From Planctomycetota bacterium (GTDB taxonomy: Bacteria > Planctomycetota > J058), in assembly GCA_023954375.1 (NCBI GenBank), contig JAMLIC010000032.1, positions 1 to 64,000 of the forward strand: a DNA stretch of 64,000 nt, in the 5' to 3' direction. Position 1 is the first letter of the stretch. Each line of letters opens with the position of its first letter. This document shows, one piece after another, positions 8,798 to 16,649 of the stretch. Under the pieces are notes generated by a model. That model searched no databases. It was not told where the DNA came from and worked only from the letters and a program-made list of their open reading frames with translations. A program made the translations under genes and the position numbers.

Positions 8798-9621
8798 GGA
8801 CGCCGCTCACGATCGTCCCCGTCTCGGAGGACGGCTCGAAGCGCACCCACGACACCTGGGCCCTCCTCGTGCCCCGCCTGGCGCGGGCCGTCGAGCCCGC
8901 GTGCAGCACGGCGCCGTCGCTCCTGCGCGTCGAGGCGCCCACGACCTCGCTGAAGACGTCGGCGCGGGGCAGCGGTCTGCGGCGGCGGGAGCCGAGCGAG
9001 GTGGTCGTGGGCGAGCTCGCGACGCTGCTCCGGCAGGGCAAGTTCGTCCTCGTGCACATCGACGGCGACACCGCGTGGAGCCAGCGGACGACGAGCACCG
9101 CCGTCGCGCACTTCGAGCAGCGCGTCGCCGAGCCGGTCCGCAGACGACTCGTCGCGGCGATCCAGCTCCAGGCCCGCCAGGGCGGCCCCCACCGCCGCCG
9201 TCAACGACCGGCCGCTTCACCCGCGCCCGAGGCGCCTGCGCCCGACGCCGCCGCCCAGGCGGCCGCTGCCCTGGAGCGGCTGCGGCTCGTCTCGCCTCAC
9301 TACTCGGTCGAGGCCTGGCTGTACCAGGCGACCGAGCGCGCGATCTCCCTCGCGAGGGCGCATCACGACGGGCGCGACGTGGAGACCTTCGAGACCTGGG
9401 CGCGCGAGCGGGGCGCCGTGGACGAGGTGCACGGGCTGCCGGACACGGTGTGCCTCGGGCGCCATCACAACGCGGAGCTCGCGGCGGCGCTGACGACGGC
9501 CGTCGTCGACGAGGTGGTCGGGGCCGGCAAGTCGCTCGCGGCGTGCGTCGACCACCTGCGCGGGTGCGCGCCGCTCGTCGCCGCGCTCCGGGCGACGTCG
9601 GCGGCCGCCGGCGAGGAGTGA
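8791..9621 (+). CDS. TOPRIM-like partner protein of the ATPase cassette
   Basis: 276-residue protein starting at GTG 8791, inside the end of the ATPase gene. The N-terminus has a beta-strand then Glu (IVPVSEDGSKRT, Glu13). Residues 87-93 read VHIDGD, a strand followed by Asp-x-Asp. A lone Glu followed about 80 residues later by DxD is the metal-binding pattern of TOPRIM nucleases such as OLD, RloB/DUF4276 and AriB. The middle (about 130-165) is a Pro/Ala/Arg linker; the C-terminal helical part has GRHHNAELAAAL. There is no clear assignment to a named family. Its job is probably nucleic-acid cleavage or tRNA targeting under control of the ATPase (inference). It ends 3 nt before a convergent gene. 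Confidence 0.65.
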   Translation: MVGTPLTIVPVSEDGSKRTHDTWALLVPRLARAVEPACSTAPSLLRVEAPTTSLKTSARGSGLRRREPSEVVVGELATLLRQGKFVLVHIDGDTAWSQRTTSTAVAHFEQRVAEPVRRRLVAAIQLQARQGGPHRRRQRPAASPAPEAPAPDAAAQAAAALERLRLVSPHYSVEAWLYQATERAISLARAHHDGRDVETFETWARERGAVDEVHGLPDTVCLGRHHNAELAAALTTAVVDEVVGAGKSLAACVDHLRGCAPLVAALRATSAAAGEE

Positions 9622-9624
9622 CGA

Positions 9625-11124
9625 CTACAGGTTCTTCTGGAAGAGCTTCAGCAGCGGCTTGGCCGACAGCTCGTAGCCCATCTCCTTGGCCAGCTCCTCG
9701 ACGCTGAAGCGGTGCCCGGTCCACCAGCTCCGCTGGAGGAACGGCCCGCAGCGCGGGTTGCCCCACCAGGACTCGTCGAAGTAGTGGAGCAGGTGCAGCG
9801 TGAGCAGCGGCTCGAACAGCCGCGCGCGCAGCTGCGCGATCGAGTGCATGGGGAAGCGCACGTCGTGGAGGTAGAGCTCCTTCGGCGTGCGCACGCCGAT
9901 CGCCTGGCGCATGATCCCGTCGAAGACCTCGTCCATCCCCTCGGCCGAGCCGCGCTCGCGCAGCTTGAGCTCGTAGAGGACGCGCCCGCAGCAGAGGCGC
10001 AGGTCGTAGAGGCGCTCGAGGTAGGCCAGGATCAGGTAGTCGCGCGGCCGGCTGAACTCGAGGCTGCGCTTGAGCCACTCCGGGTCGAGCAGCAGGTGGC
10101 GGAAGAGCGCCGCGTAGGCCAGGTCGAGCGACGGGTCGCCCAGCGACCGCTGCTCGAACGGGGCGTCCGGGTTGATGTGCCCGAGGAACAGGGCGCGGCC
10201 GAGCGCGCCGAGGAAGGTCAGCCAGTCGCGCTGCCCCTCGCCGACCTCGAGCACGAGGCGCACGTCGTTGGGGACGTGGATCGCGCCCACGTACGCGCGG
10301 GGCGGGCTGCCCGGCTCGGGGGTCTCGACCTCGACCGTGAGCCGCCCGCCGGCCGTGAGGTCGACGCCCATGCGCCCGAGGAAGCCCTTCGTGCGCTTGA
10401 GCATGTCGGCCGCCGTGAACGCGTCGGCGTAGTCGAGGAAGCGCCCGGCGAGCACGTAGGGCACGTCGCAGCGGCGCGCGTCCTCGAGGTTCACGCCGAG
10501 GCGCTTGCGCACCGTCCAGCCCATGACCTCGCGGTAGAGGTCGCCCGTGCGGTCGAGGATCTGCTGCGCCAGCCCCGCCACCTCGGCCGTGTCGAGCCCG
10601 GTCGTGCGGCGCCGCAGGTCGAGGATGTTGGCCGCGCCCAGCGAGCGCGCGATCCCCTGCTCGACCGCGATCTTCTCCGTCATGAGCGGGATGAGGGTGC
10701 GCGCGGCCTCGAGGCGCGCCTCCTCGATCTCCGAGCGCTGCTCCCACGTCGGCGCCGTGGCCAGGAGCAGCTTCATGTCGCGCAGCGGGCGGCGCGACCC
10801 GTCGGTCAGGTCGACGAGCACCACGCGGCCGTGGCGGGCGATCGCCGCGTCGATCGGCGCCAGCTCCCGCTGCACGTGCGCGCGGATGAGCCCCTCGCGC
10901 AGCAGCTTGAGGCTGGCCGCGTCCTCGGCGAGCCCGCGCTCCTCCGCCCGGGCGATCGCGCTGTCGACGACGTCGCGCGCGTCCGGGCGGAACAGCTCCG
11001 CGTAGCTCTTGCGGATCGCCCGGGCCTCGGACTCGCGACGCAGACCCCGATCCAGCTCGTACTGGTCGAGTTCGTGGCCGTTGCGATAGGCCTCGAGTCC
11101 GCTGCGGATGGTGTCGACGTCCAT
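9625..11124 (-). CDS. M3-peptidase-like protein lacking the zinc site
   Basis: 499-residue helical protein. Its C-terminal half reads like an M3/oligoendopeptidase fold: a DLYREVMGWTVRKRLGV-type segment, an FTAADMLKRTKGFLGRMGVDL segment, then FLGALGRALFLGHINPD (about 304-320) followed by FEQRSLGDPSLDLAYAALF. At the place of the catalytic HExxH there is GALGR (306-310), so both zinc-binding His and the catalytic Glu are missing. It is therefore probably a non-catalytic homologue; family membership is inferred from the pattern and not from an alignment. ATG at 11124 is chosen since nothing upstream looks coding. No signal peptide; likely cytoplasmic. The function is unknown. Confidence 0.65.
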   Translation of the reverse strand: MDVDTIRSGLEAYRNGHELDQYELDRGLRRESEARAIRKSYAELFRPDARDVVDSAIARAEERGLAEDAASLKLLREGLIRAHVQRELAPIDAAIARHGRVVLVDLTDGSRRPLRDMKLLLATAPTWEQRSEIEEARLEAARTLIPLMTEKIAVEQGIARSLGAANILDLRRRTTGLDTAEVAGLAQQILDRTGDLYREVMGWTVRKRLGVNLEDARRCDVPYVLAGRFLDYADAFTAADMLKRTKGFLGRMGVDLTAGGRLTVEVETPEPGSPPRAYVGAIHVPNDVRLVLEVGEGQRDWLTFLGALGRALFLGHINPDAPFEQRSLGDPSLDLAYAALFRHLLLDPEWLKRSLEFSRPRDYLILAYLERLYDLRLCCGRVLYELKLRERGSAEGMDEVFDGIMRQAIGVRTPKELYLHDVRFPMHSIAQLRARLFEPLLTLHLLHYFDESWWGNPRCGPFLQRSWWTGHRFSVEELAKEMGYELSAKPLLKLFQKNL

Positions 11125-11361
11125 GAGGAACCCGCCGGAGGCCGCCTGCCCAGGCTCGAGCGCCGCCCCGCCGGCCACGCGGACGCGCGCAGACGACGGG
11201 ACCACGCCCCGGAAAGGAAGGCAGGACCCCCCTGGGACCGGATTGTACCATTGGCCGGTTCGAGACTTCAAGGAACAGGCCACGGGCGCCTGACCGTAAG
11301 CCGCTGACGCCAAAAATGTTGCGTCCACGGGGCGACCGCGCGGACCGTCCGGCGACCCTGG

Positions 11362-11390
11362 TTGACACGGTCGGAGGCGTCTCATACCAT
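11362..11390 (+). promoter_or_regulatory. Sigma-70-type promoter of the small lipoprotein gene
   Basis: Consensus -35 TTGACA (11362-11367), a 17-nt spacer and -10 TACCAT (11385-11390), about 97 nt before the ATG at 11487. Confidence 0.65.
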
Positions 11391-11486
11391 ACGCAAACCA
11401 CGTGAGCGCCTGGTCGCGCGAGCGCCTGCGTGGGGGTGGGCGGCCTCGAGACAACGGGGGCCGCTCGCACAGGGGAAAGGGACTCC

Positions 11487-11666
11487 ATGAGGAAGCTGGC
11501 CACCGTGGCGCTGGTCGGGACGCTCTGCCTGGGTCTCAGCGGGTGCTTCACCCTGAGCTGGGCGCACAACCGTCGTCACATCCGCAAGGTGATCGACGAC
11601 CTCACGCTCCTGCACCAGGACATCGACAAGATCATCTTCGGCCTCGACCGCAACCCGGCCGAGTAA
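11487..11666 (+). CDS. Small lipoprotein (59 residues)
   Basis: A short lipoprotein with signal MRKLATVALVGTLCLGLSGC; the lipobox LSGC puts the lipidated Cys at residue 20. The mature 40 residues are polar and probably one amphipathic helix (RRHIRKVIDDLTLLHQDI). A strong ribosome-binding stretch (GGGGAAAGGGA) precedes the ATG, a good sigma-70 promoter lies upstream and a terminator follows, so it appears to be an independently and well expressed single-gene unit. Small helical lipoproteins can bridge membrane and cell wall (Lpp-like), but no family is recognised here. Confidence 0.75.
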   Translation: MRKLATVALVGTLCLGLSGCFTLSWAHNRRHIRKVIDDLTLLHQDIDKIIFGLDRNPAE

Positions 11667-11699
11667 GCCTCTCACGCTCCCGGCGCCCTGCCGGCCACC

Positions 11700-11730
11700 C
11701 AGCCGCGCGACCCTCGAGGTCACGCGGCTG
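11700..11730. terminator. Hairpin terminator between convergent genes
   Basis: CAGCCGCGCGACC (11700-11712) pairs with GGTCACGCGGCTG (11718-11730) at 12 of 13 positions with a 5-nt loop. It sits between the small lipoprotein gene (stop 11666) and miaA (stop 11753). Confidence 0.7.
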
Positions 11731-11752
11731 GTCGTGTTTGGCCGCCCGGCGT

Positions 11753-12691
11753 CTATCGCATGGAGGTGACCACGCGCTCGAGGACGTCGAGGGCGCGGCC
11801 CTCCGGGGCGACGTCGAGCATCTCCACCCCGTCGAGATGGCGGAGCCAGGTGAGCTGCCGCCGCGCGAAGCGGCGCGTGGCCGTCTGCACCCGGCGCACG
11901 ACCTCCTCCGGCGGTGACCCCGCCCCGCCCGAGCGGAGCCAGGCGAACAGCTCCCGGTAGCCGAGGGCCTGCGCGGCCTCGGTCGAGATCCCCCGCGGGT
12001 CGGCCAGGAGCCGCTCGCACTCCTCGGTCCAGCCGAGCTCCAGCATGCGCAGGACCCGCCCGTCGATCCGCCGGTCCATGTCCTCGCGCTCGCGGCGGAC
12101 GACGAAGACCGTCCTGCGCAGGTCCGGGCGCACCTCGCGCAGCCGCCCGCCGGACTCGGCGTGGAGGTCGCTCAGGGCGCGGCCGGTGACGGTGTGCACC
12201 TCCAGGGCGCGCACGATCCGGCGCAGGTCGTTCCTGTGGATCCGCGCGGCCGCGGGCGGGTCGACCGCCTGCAGGCGCTCGTGCAGGGCGCCCACGCCCG
12301 CCACCTCCGCCTCCGCGGCCAGGGCGCGGCGCACGTCCTCGTCGCGCGGCGGCGCCTCGCACAGCCCCTCGGTCGCGGCCTTGAGGTAGAGCATCGTCCC
12401 GCCCGACAGGAGCAGCGGCCGACCCTCCGCGCGCGCGCGGGCCAGGGCGTCGTCGAACACGCCCCGGAAGCGGCTGGCGTCGAAGCGCTCCCACGGGTCG
12501 ACGAGGTCGAGGCCCAGCCACTCGCCGCGCTCGGCCGGGGGCGGCTTGGCCGTCCCCACGTCCATCCCGCGGTAGACCTTCATGGAGTCGCACGACACGA
12601 GGAGCGCCCCGGCCTCCCGCGCCGCCGCGCGGGCGAGCTCGGCCTTGCCGCTGGCCGTAGCTCCCATGATGGCAATGACATGAATCGTCAC
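11753..12691 (-). CDS. miaA: tRNA dimethylallyltransferase MiaA
   Basis: Adds a dimethylallyl group to A37 of tRNAs reading codons that start with U. The protein is 312 residues from GTG 12691, the usual MiaA length. Motifs: P-loop GATASGKA (10-17), SCDSMKVYRGMDVGTAKP, GGTMLYLKA, and RRIVRALEVHTVTGR for tRNA and isoprenoid handling. GTG 12691 is favoured because it puts the P-loop near residue 10; a TTG at 12775 would add 28 unconserved residues. Oddities: the P-loop Lys is followed by Ala instead of the usual Thr/Ser, DSMQVY is DSMKVY, and GGTGLY is GGTMLY. It is still most likely functional, but a divergent member. Confidence 0.9.
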   Translation of the reverse strand: MTIHVIAIMGATASGKAELARAAAREAGALLVSCDSMKVYRGMDVGTAKPPPAERGEWLGLDLVDPWERFDASRFRGVFDDALARARAEGRPLLLSGGTMLYLKAATEGLCEAPPRDEDVRRALAAEAEVAGVGALHERLQAVDPPAAARIHRNDLRRIVRALEVHTVTGRALSDLHAESGGRLREVRPDLRRTVFVVRREREDMDRRIDGRVLRMLELGWTEECERLLADPRGISTEAAQALGYRELFAWLRSGGAGSPPEEVVRRVQTATRRFARRQLTWLRHLDGVEMLDVAPEGRALDVLERVVTSMR

Positions 12692-12826
12692 GGCGACGCC
12701 CGGGTCAGAGGGGAGAGGGCCGCCTCGCGGCCCCCACGTTCTCCACGTGTCTTCCCCATCTTGAAGAAAGCCCAATCATAGGAGCCGGAAAGGGTTCGAC
12801 AAGCGGGCCGCCCGCGGGGAATTTCG

Positions 12827-12855
12827 TTGACGTGAACAACCAGGAGTGGTAGCGT
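12827..12855 (+). promoter_or_regulatory. Candidate sigma-70 promoter
   Basis: TTGACG (12827-12832), 17-nt spacer, TAGCGT (12850-12855). Predicted transcription starts near 12862, just after an ATG at 12860. This favours the downstream ATG 12998 for the next gene. Confidence 0.4.
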
Positions 12856-12997
12856 AGCCATGCGTAAGTCACTGACCTCATTGAATATACAGCGACGCCT
12901 CGCCCGGCTGGAGCCCACGCCGGCCGGCCCCGCTCGGGCCGTCCAGGTCCCGGGCCCCCGTGGGGCCTGGCGTCGAACGGATCGCCAGACGGAACGG

Positions 12998-14101
12998 ATG
13001 GTGCTCTCCTTGGCCCCGCGAACCCCGTTGCGCACGTCGTCCCGCCTGGCGTCCTGGCTGGCCCTGCCGGTCGTCGCCCTGGGGACGCTCTGCGCCGCGC
13101 CGGCGATCGCGCAGGAGGGGCCGCCCCCCGGGCGCGCCCTGGTGATCCAGGAGTCCAACGGGTTCCCGGGCGGCGAGCAGAGCACCGAGCTGTCGCGCCA
13201 GACGATCTCGATCATCGGTGGCCGGCTCCGCGTGCTCGACCCGGCCCACGGGTGGGCGCTGTTCGTCTCGCTGCCCGACCGGACGGTGCGCGAGGCGTCG
13301 ATCGCGCGGCGCGAGTACGTCGAGCGCGGCTTCGACTACTACGACCGCTACCGGCAGGACCGGGCCAAGGCCCTCCGCGACCAGGCGGCCGAGTTCACCC
13401 GCCAGCGCCAGCGCCTGCAGGGCAAGACCAACGAGCTGCGCGCGCTCGAGCAGGAGTACACGCAGATCGGCGGCGACCCGCGCGACCCGGGGAACATCGT
13501 CGCGCGCGTCGAGCACTTCCCGCAGGACGAGCGCAAGGCGACGATCCTCGTCGACCGCGAGCCGCGCGAGGTGACGCTCGAGCACTACCGGATCCGCGAG
13601 AACAACGCGCAGGACCCGGTGTTCGACCTGTGGATCACCCGCGACCTGAAGCTGCCGGTCGACGTGCTGGCCTTCTGGCGGGCCCTGGGCACGTTCGCGC
13701 CCGAGGTCTCGGAGCGGCTGGCGGCGATCCCGGGCGTGGTGATCGAGTGCACCGCCGTCCTCGACACGGGGACGTTCAAGCGCCGCTTCCAGTCGCGCGT
13801 GCTCGAGCTCCGCACCGACGACCCCATGCTCGAGGACGCCGCCGTCGCGCTGCCGGCGACCTTCGCGAAGGTCGACCCCGCCGACCAGGCGGCGGCGCAG
13901 GCCGCCGCGGCGCCGCGGGTGTGGTGCGTGATGACCGGCCGCATGATCGAGCCGGGCGAGGAGGTCGTGTTCATCGCGCCGAACCGGCGCCGCTACCACG
14001 TGGTCGACGCGCAGCAGCGCGCCGCGCTCATCCGCCTGCTCGGCGAGGGGAAGCAGCCGCCCTTCCTCGACGCGCCGGCCGCCAGCCAGGGGCAGAGGTG
14101 A
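12998..14101 (+). CDS. Exported protein of unknown function upstream of an FHA protein
   Basis: 367-residue protein whose N-terminus is a good Sec signal (SRLASWLALPVVALGTLCAAP, cleavage after AIA). The mature part has a coiled-coil helix about 90-130 residues in (QRQRLQGKTNELRALEQEY) between two mixed regions with repeated acidic/basic strands. It ends with a Gln/Ala tail. The ATG at 12998 is chosen because it begins the signal peptide and lies downstream of the predicted promoter. An ATG at 12860 (46 extra residues, atypical codons) has a GGAG nearby and is the alternative. The stop overlaps the GTG of the FHA gene (GTGA at 14098-14101), so the two are coupled. No family recognised. Confidence 0.7.
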   Translation: MVLSLAPRTPLRTSSRLASWLALPVVALGTLCAAPAIAQEGPPPGRALVIQESNGFPGGEQSTELSRQTISIIGGRLRVLDPAHGWALFVSLPDRTVREASIARREYVERGFDYYDRYRQDRAKALRDQAAEFTRQRQRLQGKTNELRALEQEYTQIGGDPRDPGNIVARVEHFPQDERKATILVDREPREVTLEHYRIRENNAQDPVFDLWITRDLKLPVDVLAFWRALGTFAPEVSERLAAIPGVVIECTAVLDTGTFKRRFQSRVLELRTDDPMLEDAAVALPATFAKVDPADQAAAQAAAAPRVWCVMTGRMIEPGEEVVFIAPNRRRYHVVDAQQRAALIRLLGEGKQPPFLDAPAASQGQR

Positions 14102-15591
14102 GCGTGCCCACGCTGGAGATCGTCACGGGCAAGAGCGCCGGGCAGCGGGTGGACGTCTCGTCCGCCGAGTCCGAGGTCACGTTCGGCAACCGCCGCACGG
14201 CGACCGTCGTGCTCAAGGACCCCTGGATCTCCTTCATGCACGCGGTGATCGTCCGCAAGGACGGCGCCTACCTGGTGGCCGACAAGCGCAGCCGCGCGGG
14301 CACGTTCCTCAACGGGCAGAAGGTCGACGAGCGCGGCCGGCCGCTGAAGGACGGCGACACGATCGGCCTGGGCAAGACCGAGATCCGCTTCCGCGACGCC
14401 GGCGGCGGCGCGGCGCCGGCGGCCCCGGCCGCGCAGGCCGCCGCGCCGGCCTCCAGCCCGTTCACGCCGCCGGCGGCGGCGTCGCCCTTCACGCCCTTCG
14501 AGCCGGTGGCCGCCGCGCCGACCGGCGCCTCGCCGCAGGCCGAGGCCGACCTGCGGCGGGCCCAGGCCGACCTCCAGGCGCTGCGCGCGGCCATGGCGGC
14601 GCGCGAGAAGGCGCTGGCCGAGGCGCAGGCGCGCGTGCGCGCGCTCGAGGGCCAGGGGCAGGCGGGGGCGGCGCTCGAGGAGCGGCTGGCAGGGCTCGAG
14701 GCCGCCCTGAAGGCCGCCCAGGCCGAGGGCGCGGCCGCCCAGACGGAGGCGGCCACGGCGCTCGAGCGCGCGGTCGCCGCCGAGGGGCAGGTGGTCGAGC
14801 TGCGCCAGCAGGTCGACGAGACCGTCGCCAAGGCGCGGATCCGGGTCGAGGAGCTGACGCGCCTCAACCAGACGCTCGAGGGGCGCCTGCGCCAGGGCGG
14901 CGCCGGCGAGGCGGTCGACCAGGAGCGCGAGCTGGCGCAGCTGCGCGAGGAGCTGCGGCGCATCCGCGAGGCGGGGCGCGCCCGCCTCGACGCGCTGGCG
15001 CAGGAGAACGGCGCGCTGAAGGCGCGCGTGGCCGAGCTCGAGCAGGCGCCGGCGACGGGCGGCGGCGACCCGGCGCGGGTGGCCGACCTCGAGGCGCAGG
15101 TCGCGGAGGCCGAGCGGTCGCGGCAGGTCATGGAGGAGCGCGCGGAGGGCCTCGAGGGCCGGCTCGAGGCGGCCCAGCGCGAGCTCGAGGAGGCCCGCGC
15201 GGCGCGCGCGCCGGTCTCGAACGAGGAGAACGCCGCGCTCGAGAGGGTGATCGAGGAGCTCAACGCCGAGCTGGCCGAGACAAAGGCCGAGGTCGAGCGG
15301 CTGCGCGCGGCGGCGGAGGAGCCGGCCGGGGTGGCCGCCTCGATCGCGACCGTCAGCGCGCCCGCCGGGGCCGCCACGGTCGACGTGGCGGTGGCCGCGC
15401 CGGCCGACGCGGCGCGCCTCGCCGCGCTGGAGTCGGCCTGCGAGGCGCTCCGCCGCGAGCGCGATGAGGCCCGCGAGGAGGCGAACGTCCTGCGCAAGGA
15501 CCTCGAGGACATCAACGAGGACATGCTGGCCCAGGAAGAGGAGTACCAGCAGCGCATCGCGGAGCTCGAGGAGCGGCTCGGCGGTGCGTAG
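14098..15591 (+). CDS. FHA-domain protein with long coiled coil
   Basis: 497 residues. An N-terminal forkhead-associated domain (about 1-95), with the FGNRRTATVVLKD, SFMHAVIV and RAGTFLNG blocks that form the phosphothreonine pocket, is followed by a Pro/Ala linker and a long heptad-rich coiled coil (about 140-490). The same architecture recurs at 27217-28512, and FHA is also at the start of the protein at 25297-27129. Such proteins read Ser/Thr phosphorylation; a matching kinase is encoded at 43133. GTG 14098 overlaps the upstream stop; GTG 14104, better spaced from AGAGG, would remove two residues. Cytoplasmic scaffold (inference). Confidence 0.85.
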   Translation: MSVPTLEIVTGKSAGQRVDVSSAESEVTFGNRRTATVVLKDPWISFMHAVIVRKDGAYLVADKRSRAGTFLNGQKVDERGRPLKDGDTIGLGKTEIRFRDAGGGAAPAAPAAQAAAPASSPFTPPAAASPFTPFEPVAAAPTGASPQAEADLRRAQADLQALRAAMAAREKALAEAQARVRALEGQGQAGAALEERLAGLEAALKAAQAEGAAAQTEAATALERAVAAEGQVVELRQQVDETVAKARIRVEELTRLNQTLEGRLRQGGAGEAVDQERELAQLREELRRIREAGRARLDALAQENGALKARVAELEQAPATGGGDPARVADLEAQVAEAERSRQVMEERAEGLEGRLEAAQRELEEARAARAPVSNEENAALERVIEELNAELAETKAEVERLRAAAEEPAGVAASIATVSAPAGAATVDVAVAAPADAARLAALESACEALRRERDEAREEANVLRKDLEDINEDMLAQEEEYQQRIAELEERLGGA

Positions 15592-15710
15592 CCAGGAGCA
15601 CACGACGCGGGGCCGCCGGGCGGCGCCGCGGCAGGAGACCGGGGGGTCGTCGGCGCGCGGGCGGGCGCGCGGGCGGAGCTTGCAAGGGACTCAGAGAGTC
15701 GGGGAGGCTT

Positions 15711-16415
15711 GTGGTGGCCTATCGCTATAGCGCGTCCGGCACCCTCACCGTGTCCGAGCGGTGGGTCGACAAGGTCTGCGCGATCCTGCGCAGCAAGTCC
15801 ATCCGCCACGAGCGGAACGGCAACTCGATCGTGATCAAGCACGACGAGCGGGCCGCGGCGCCAAGCCGGCACAAGGCCGAGGAGGCGTTCGAGGACCTCG
15901 CGCCCTACATCGATCAGCCCCAGGCGCTCATGGTCTACAGCGAGCTCCTGGGCGAGAGCGAGGTCGGGTTCGTCGACGGTCAGATCCGCACGGACGACGT
16001 GCAGAACGTCTGGTCGAACGACGGGCAGGTCCCCACGCCCGAGGAGCTCGTCGACGAGCTCCGCCGGCGCGGGATCGCGGCGCGCGTGGCCAAGGTCCAG
16101 GGGAGCCGCAAGAGCGGGCGCCGCTCGCGCGTGTTCGAGATCCAGCCCGGCTCGGGCGGGCCCGGCTGCCGCCTGACGATCAAGCGGCGCTTCTGGGACA
16201 GCTACGACCTGCTCTCGGTCCCCGAGGTCTACGAGTCGCTCTGCCAGAAGTACCACATGAGCCCCGACCGCCTGCGCGAGGAGCTGCACGCGGCCAAGTT
16301 CGGGATCGAGGTCCGCAAGCCCGCCCTCGGCGGCGCGTCGTCGGACCTCCTCTTCGACAACCTCCTCGACGTGCTCGAGGAGAAGACCGAGGGGATCCGG
16401 ACCGAGATCGGGTAG
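15711..16415 (+). CDS. Conserved-looking hypothetical protein
   Basis: 234-residue soluble protein, start GTG 15711 (or GTG 15714) with a good GGGGAGG upstream. Visible parts: an N-terminal alpha/beta segment (RWVDKVCAILRSKSIRHERNG), a charged middle with EELVDELRRRGIAARV, a basic patch (GSRKSGRRSR) and a C-terminal helical region (YHMSPDRLREELHAAKF). The basic patch could touch nucleic acid, but nothing diagnostic is present and I do not recognise it. The stop codon is followed at once by a structured repeat also found at 40643. It may belong to the operon starting at 12998 (119 nt after the FHA gene). Confidence 0.65.
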   Translation: MVAYRYSASGTLTVSERWVDKVCAILRSKSIRHERNGNSIVIKHDERAAAPSRHKAEEAFEDLAPYIDQPQALMVYSELLGESEVGFVDGQIRTDDVQNVWSNDGQVPTPEELVDELRRRGIAARVAKVQGSRKSGRRSRVFEIQPGSGGPGCRLTIKRRFWDSYDLLSVPEVYESLCQKYHMSPDRLREELHAAKFGIEVRKPALGGASSDLLFDNLLDVLEEKTEGIRTEIG

Positions 16416-16570
16416 TGTGATCGCGGCTGCGGCGGAGGATGGCGGGCGCTGCCGTCCGCCGGAGGTGTCGCGCTGCGCGCGGCACCTCCGGCCGCTCAGG
16501 CTCGCCTCGCCCTCCTCCGCCTCGCCTGACGCTCCAGCTGCGAACGCCCGAGGACGTGTGCTCGGTGGCG
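16416..16570 (+). repeat. Structured intergenic repeat, copy 1
   Basis: Begins directly after the stop codon at 16413-16415. A block of about 46 bases is shared with copy 2 (reverse strand, from 40643). It is followed by a hairpin with arms 16459-16473 and 16477-16491 (14 of 15 paired, 3-nt loop), then further shared sequence ending near GTGTGCTCGG. No coding potential. It may act as a terminator or be a mobile palindromic repeat. Confidence 0.65.
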
Positions 16571-16649
16571 CACGGCGGCCGACCTGGGCGGGGACGCCGA
16601 CCAGGGAGCACCGACCAGGGGCGGGCGGCCTCAGCCGCTCGACGGCTGG

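Noticed and set aside
9460..9475. HHN in the TOPRIM-like protein, as a possible HNH nuclease
   Set aside because: The spacing of other His/Asn/Cys residues of HNH domains is missing. The Glu plus DxD pattern fits TOPRIM better.
12775..12775. TTG start for miaA
   Set aside because: It adds 28 unconserved residues before the P-loop; GTG 12691 gives the normal N-terminus.
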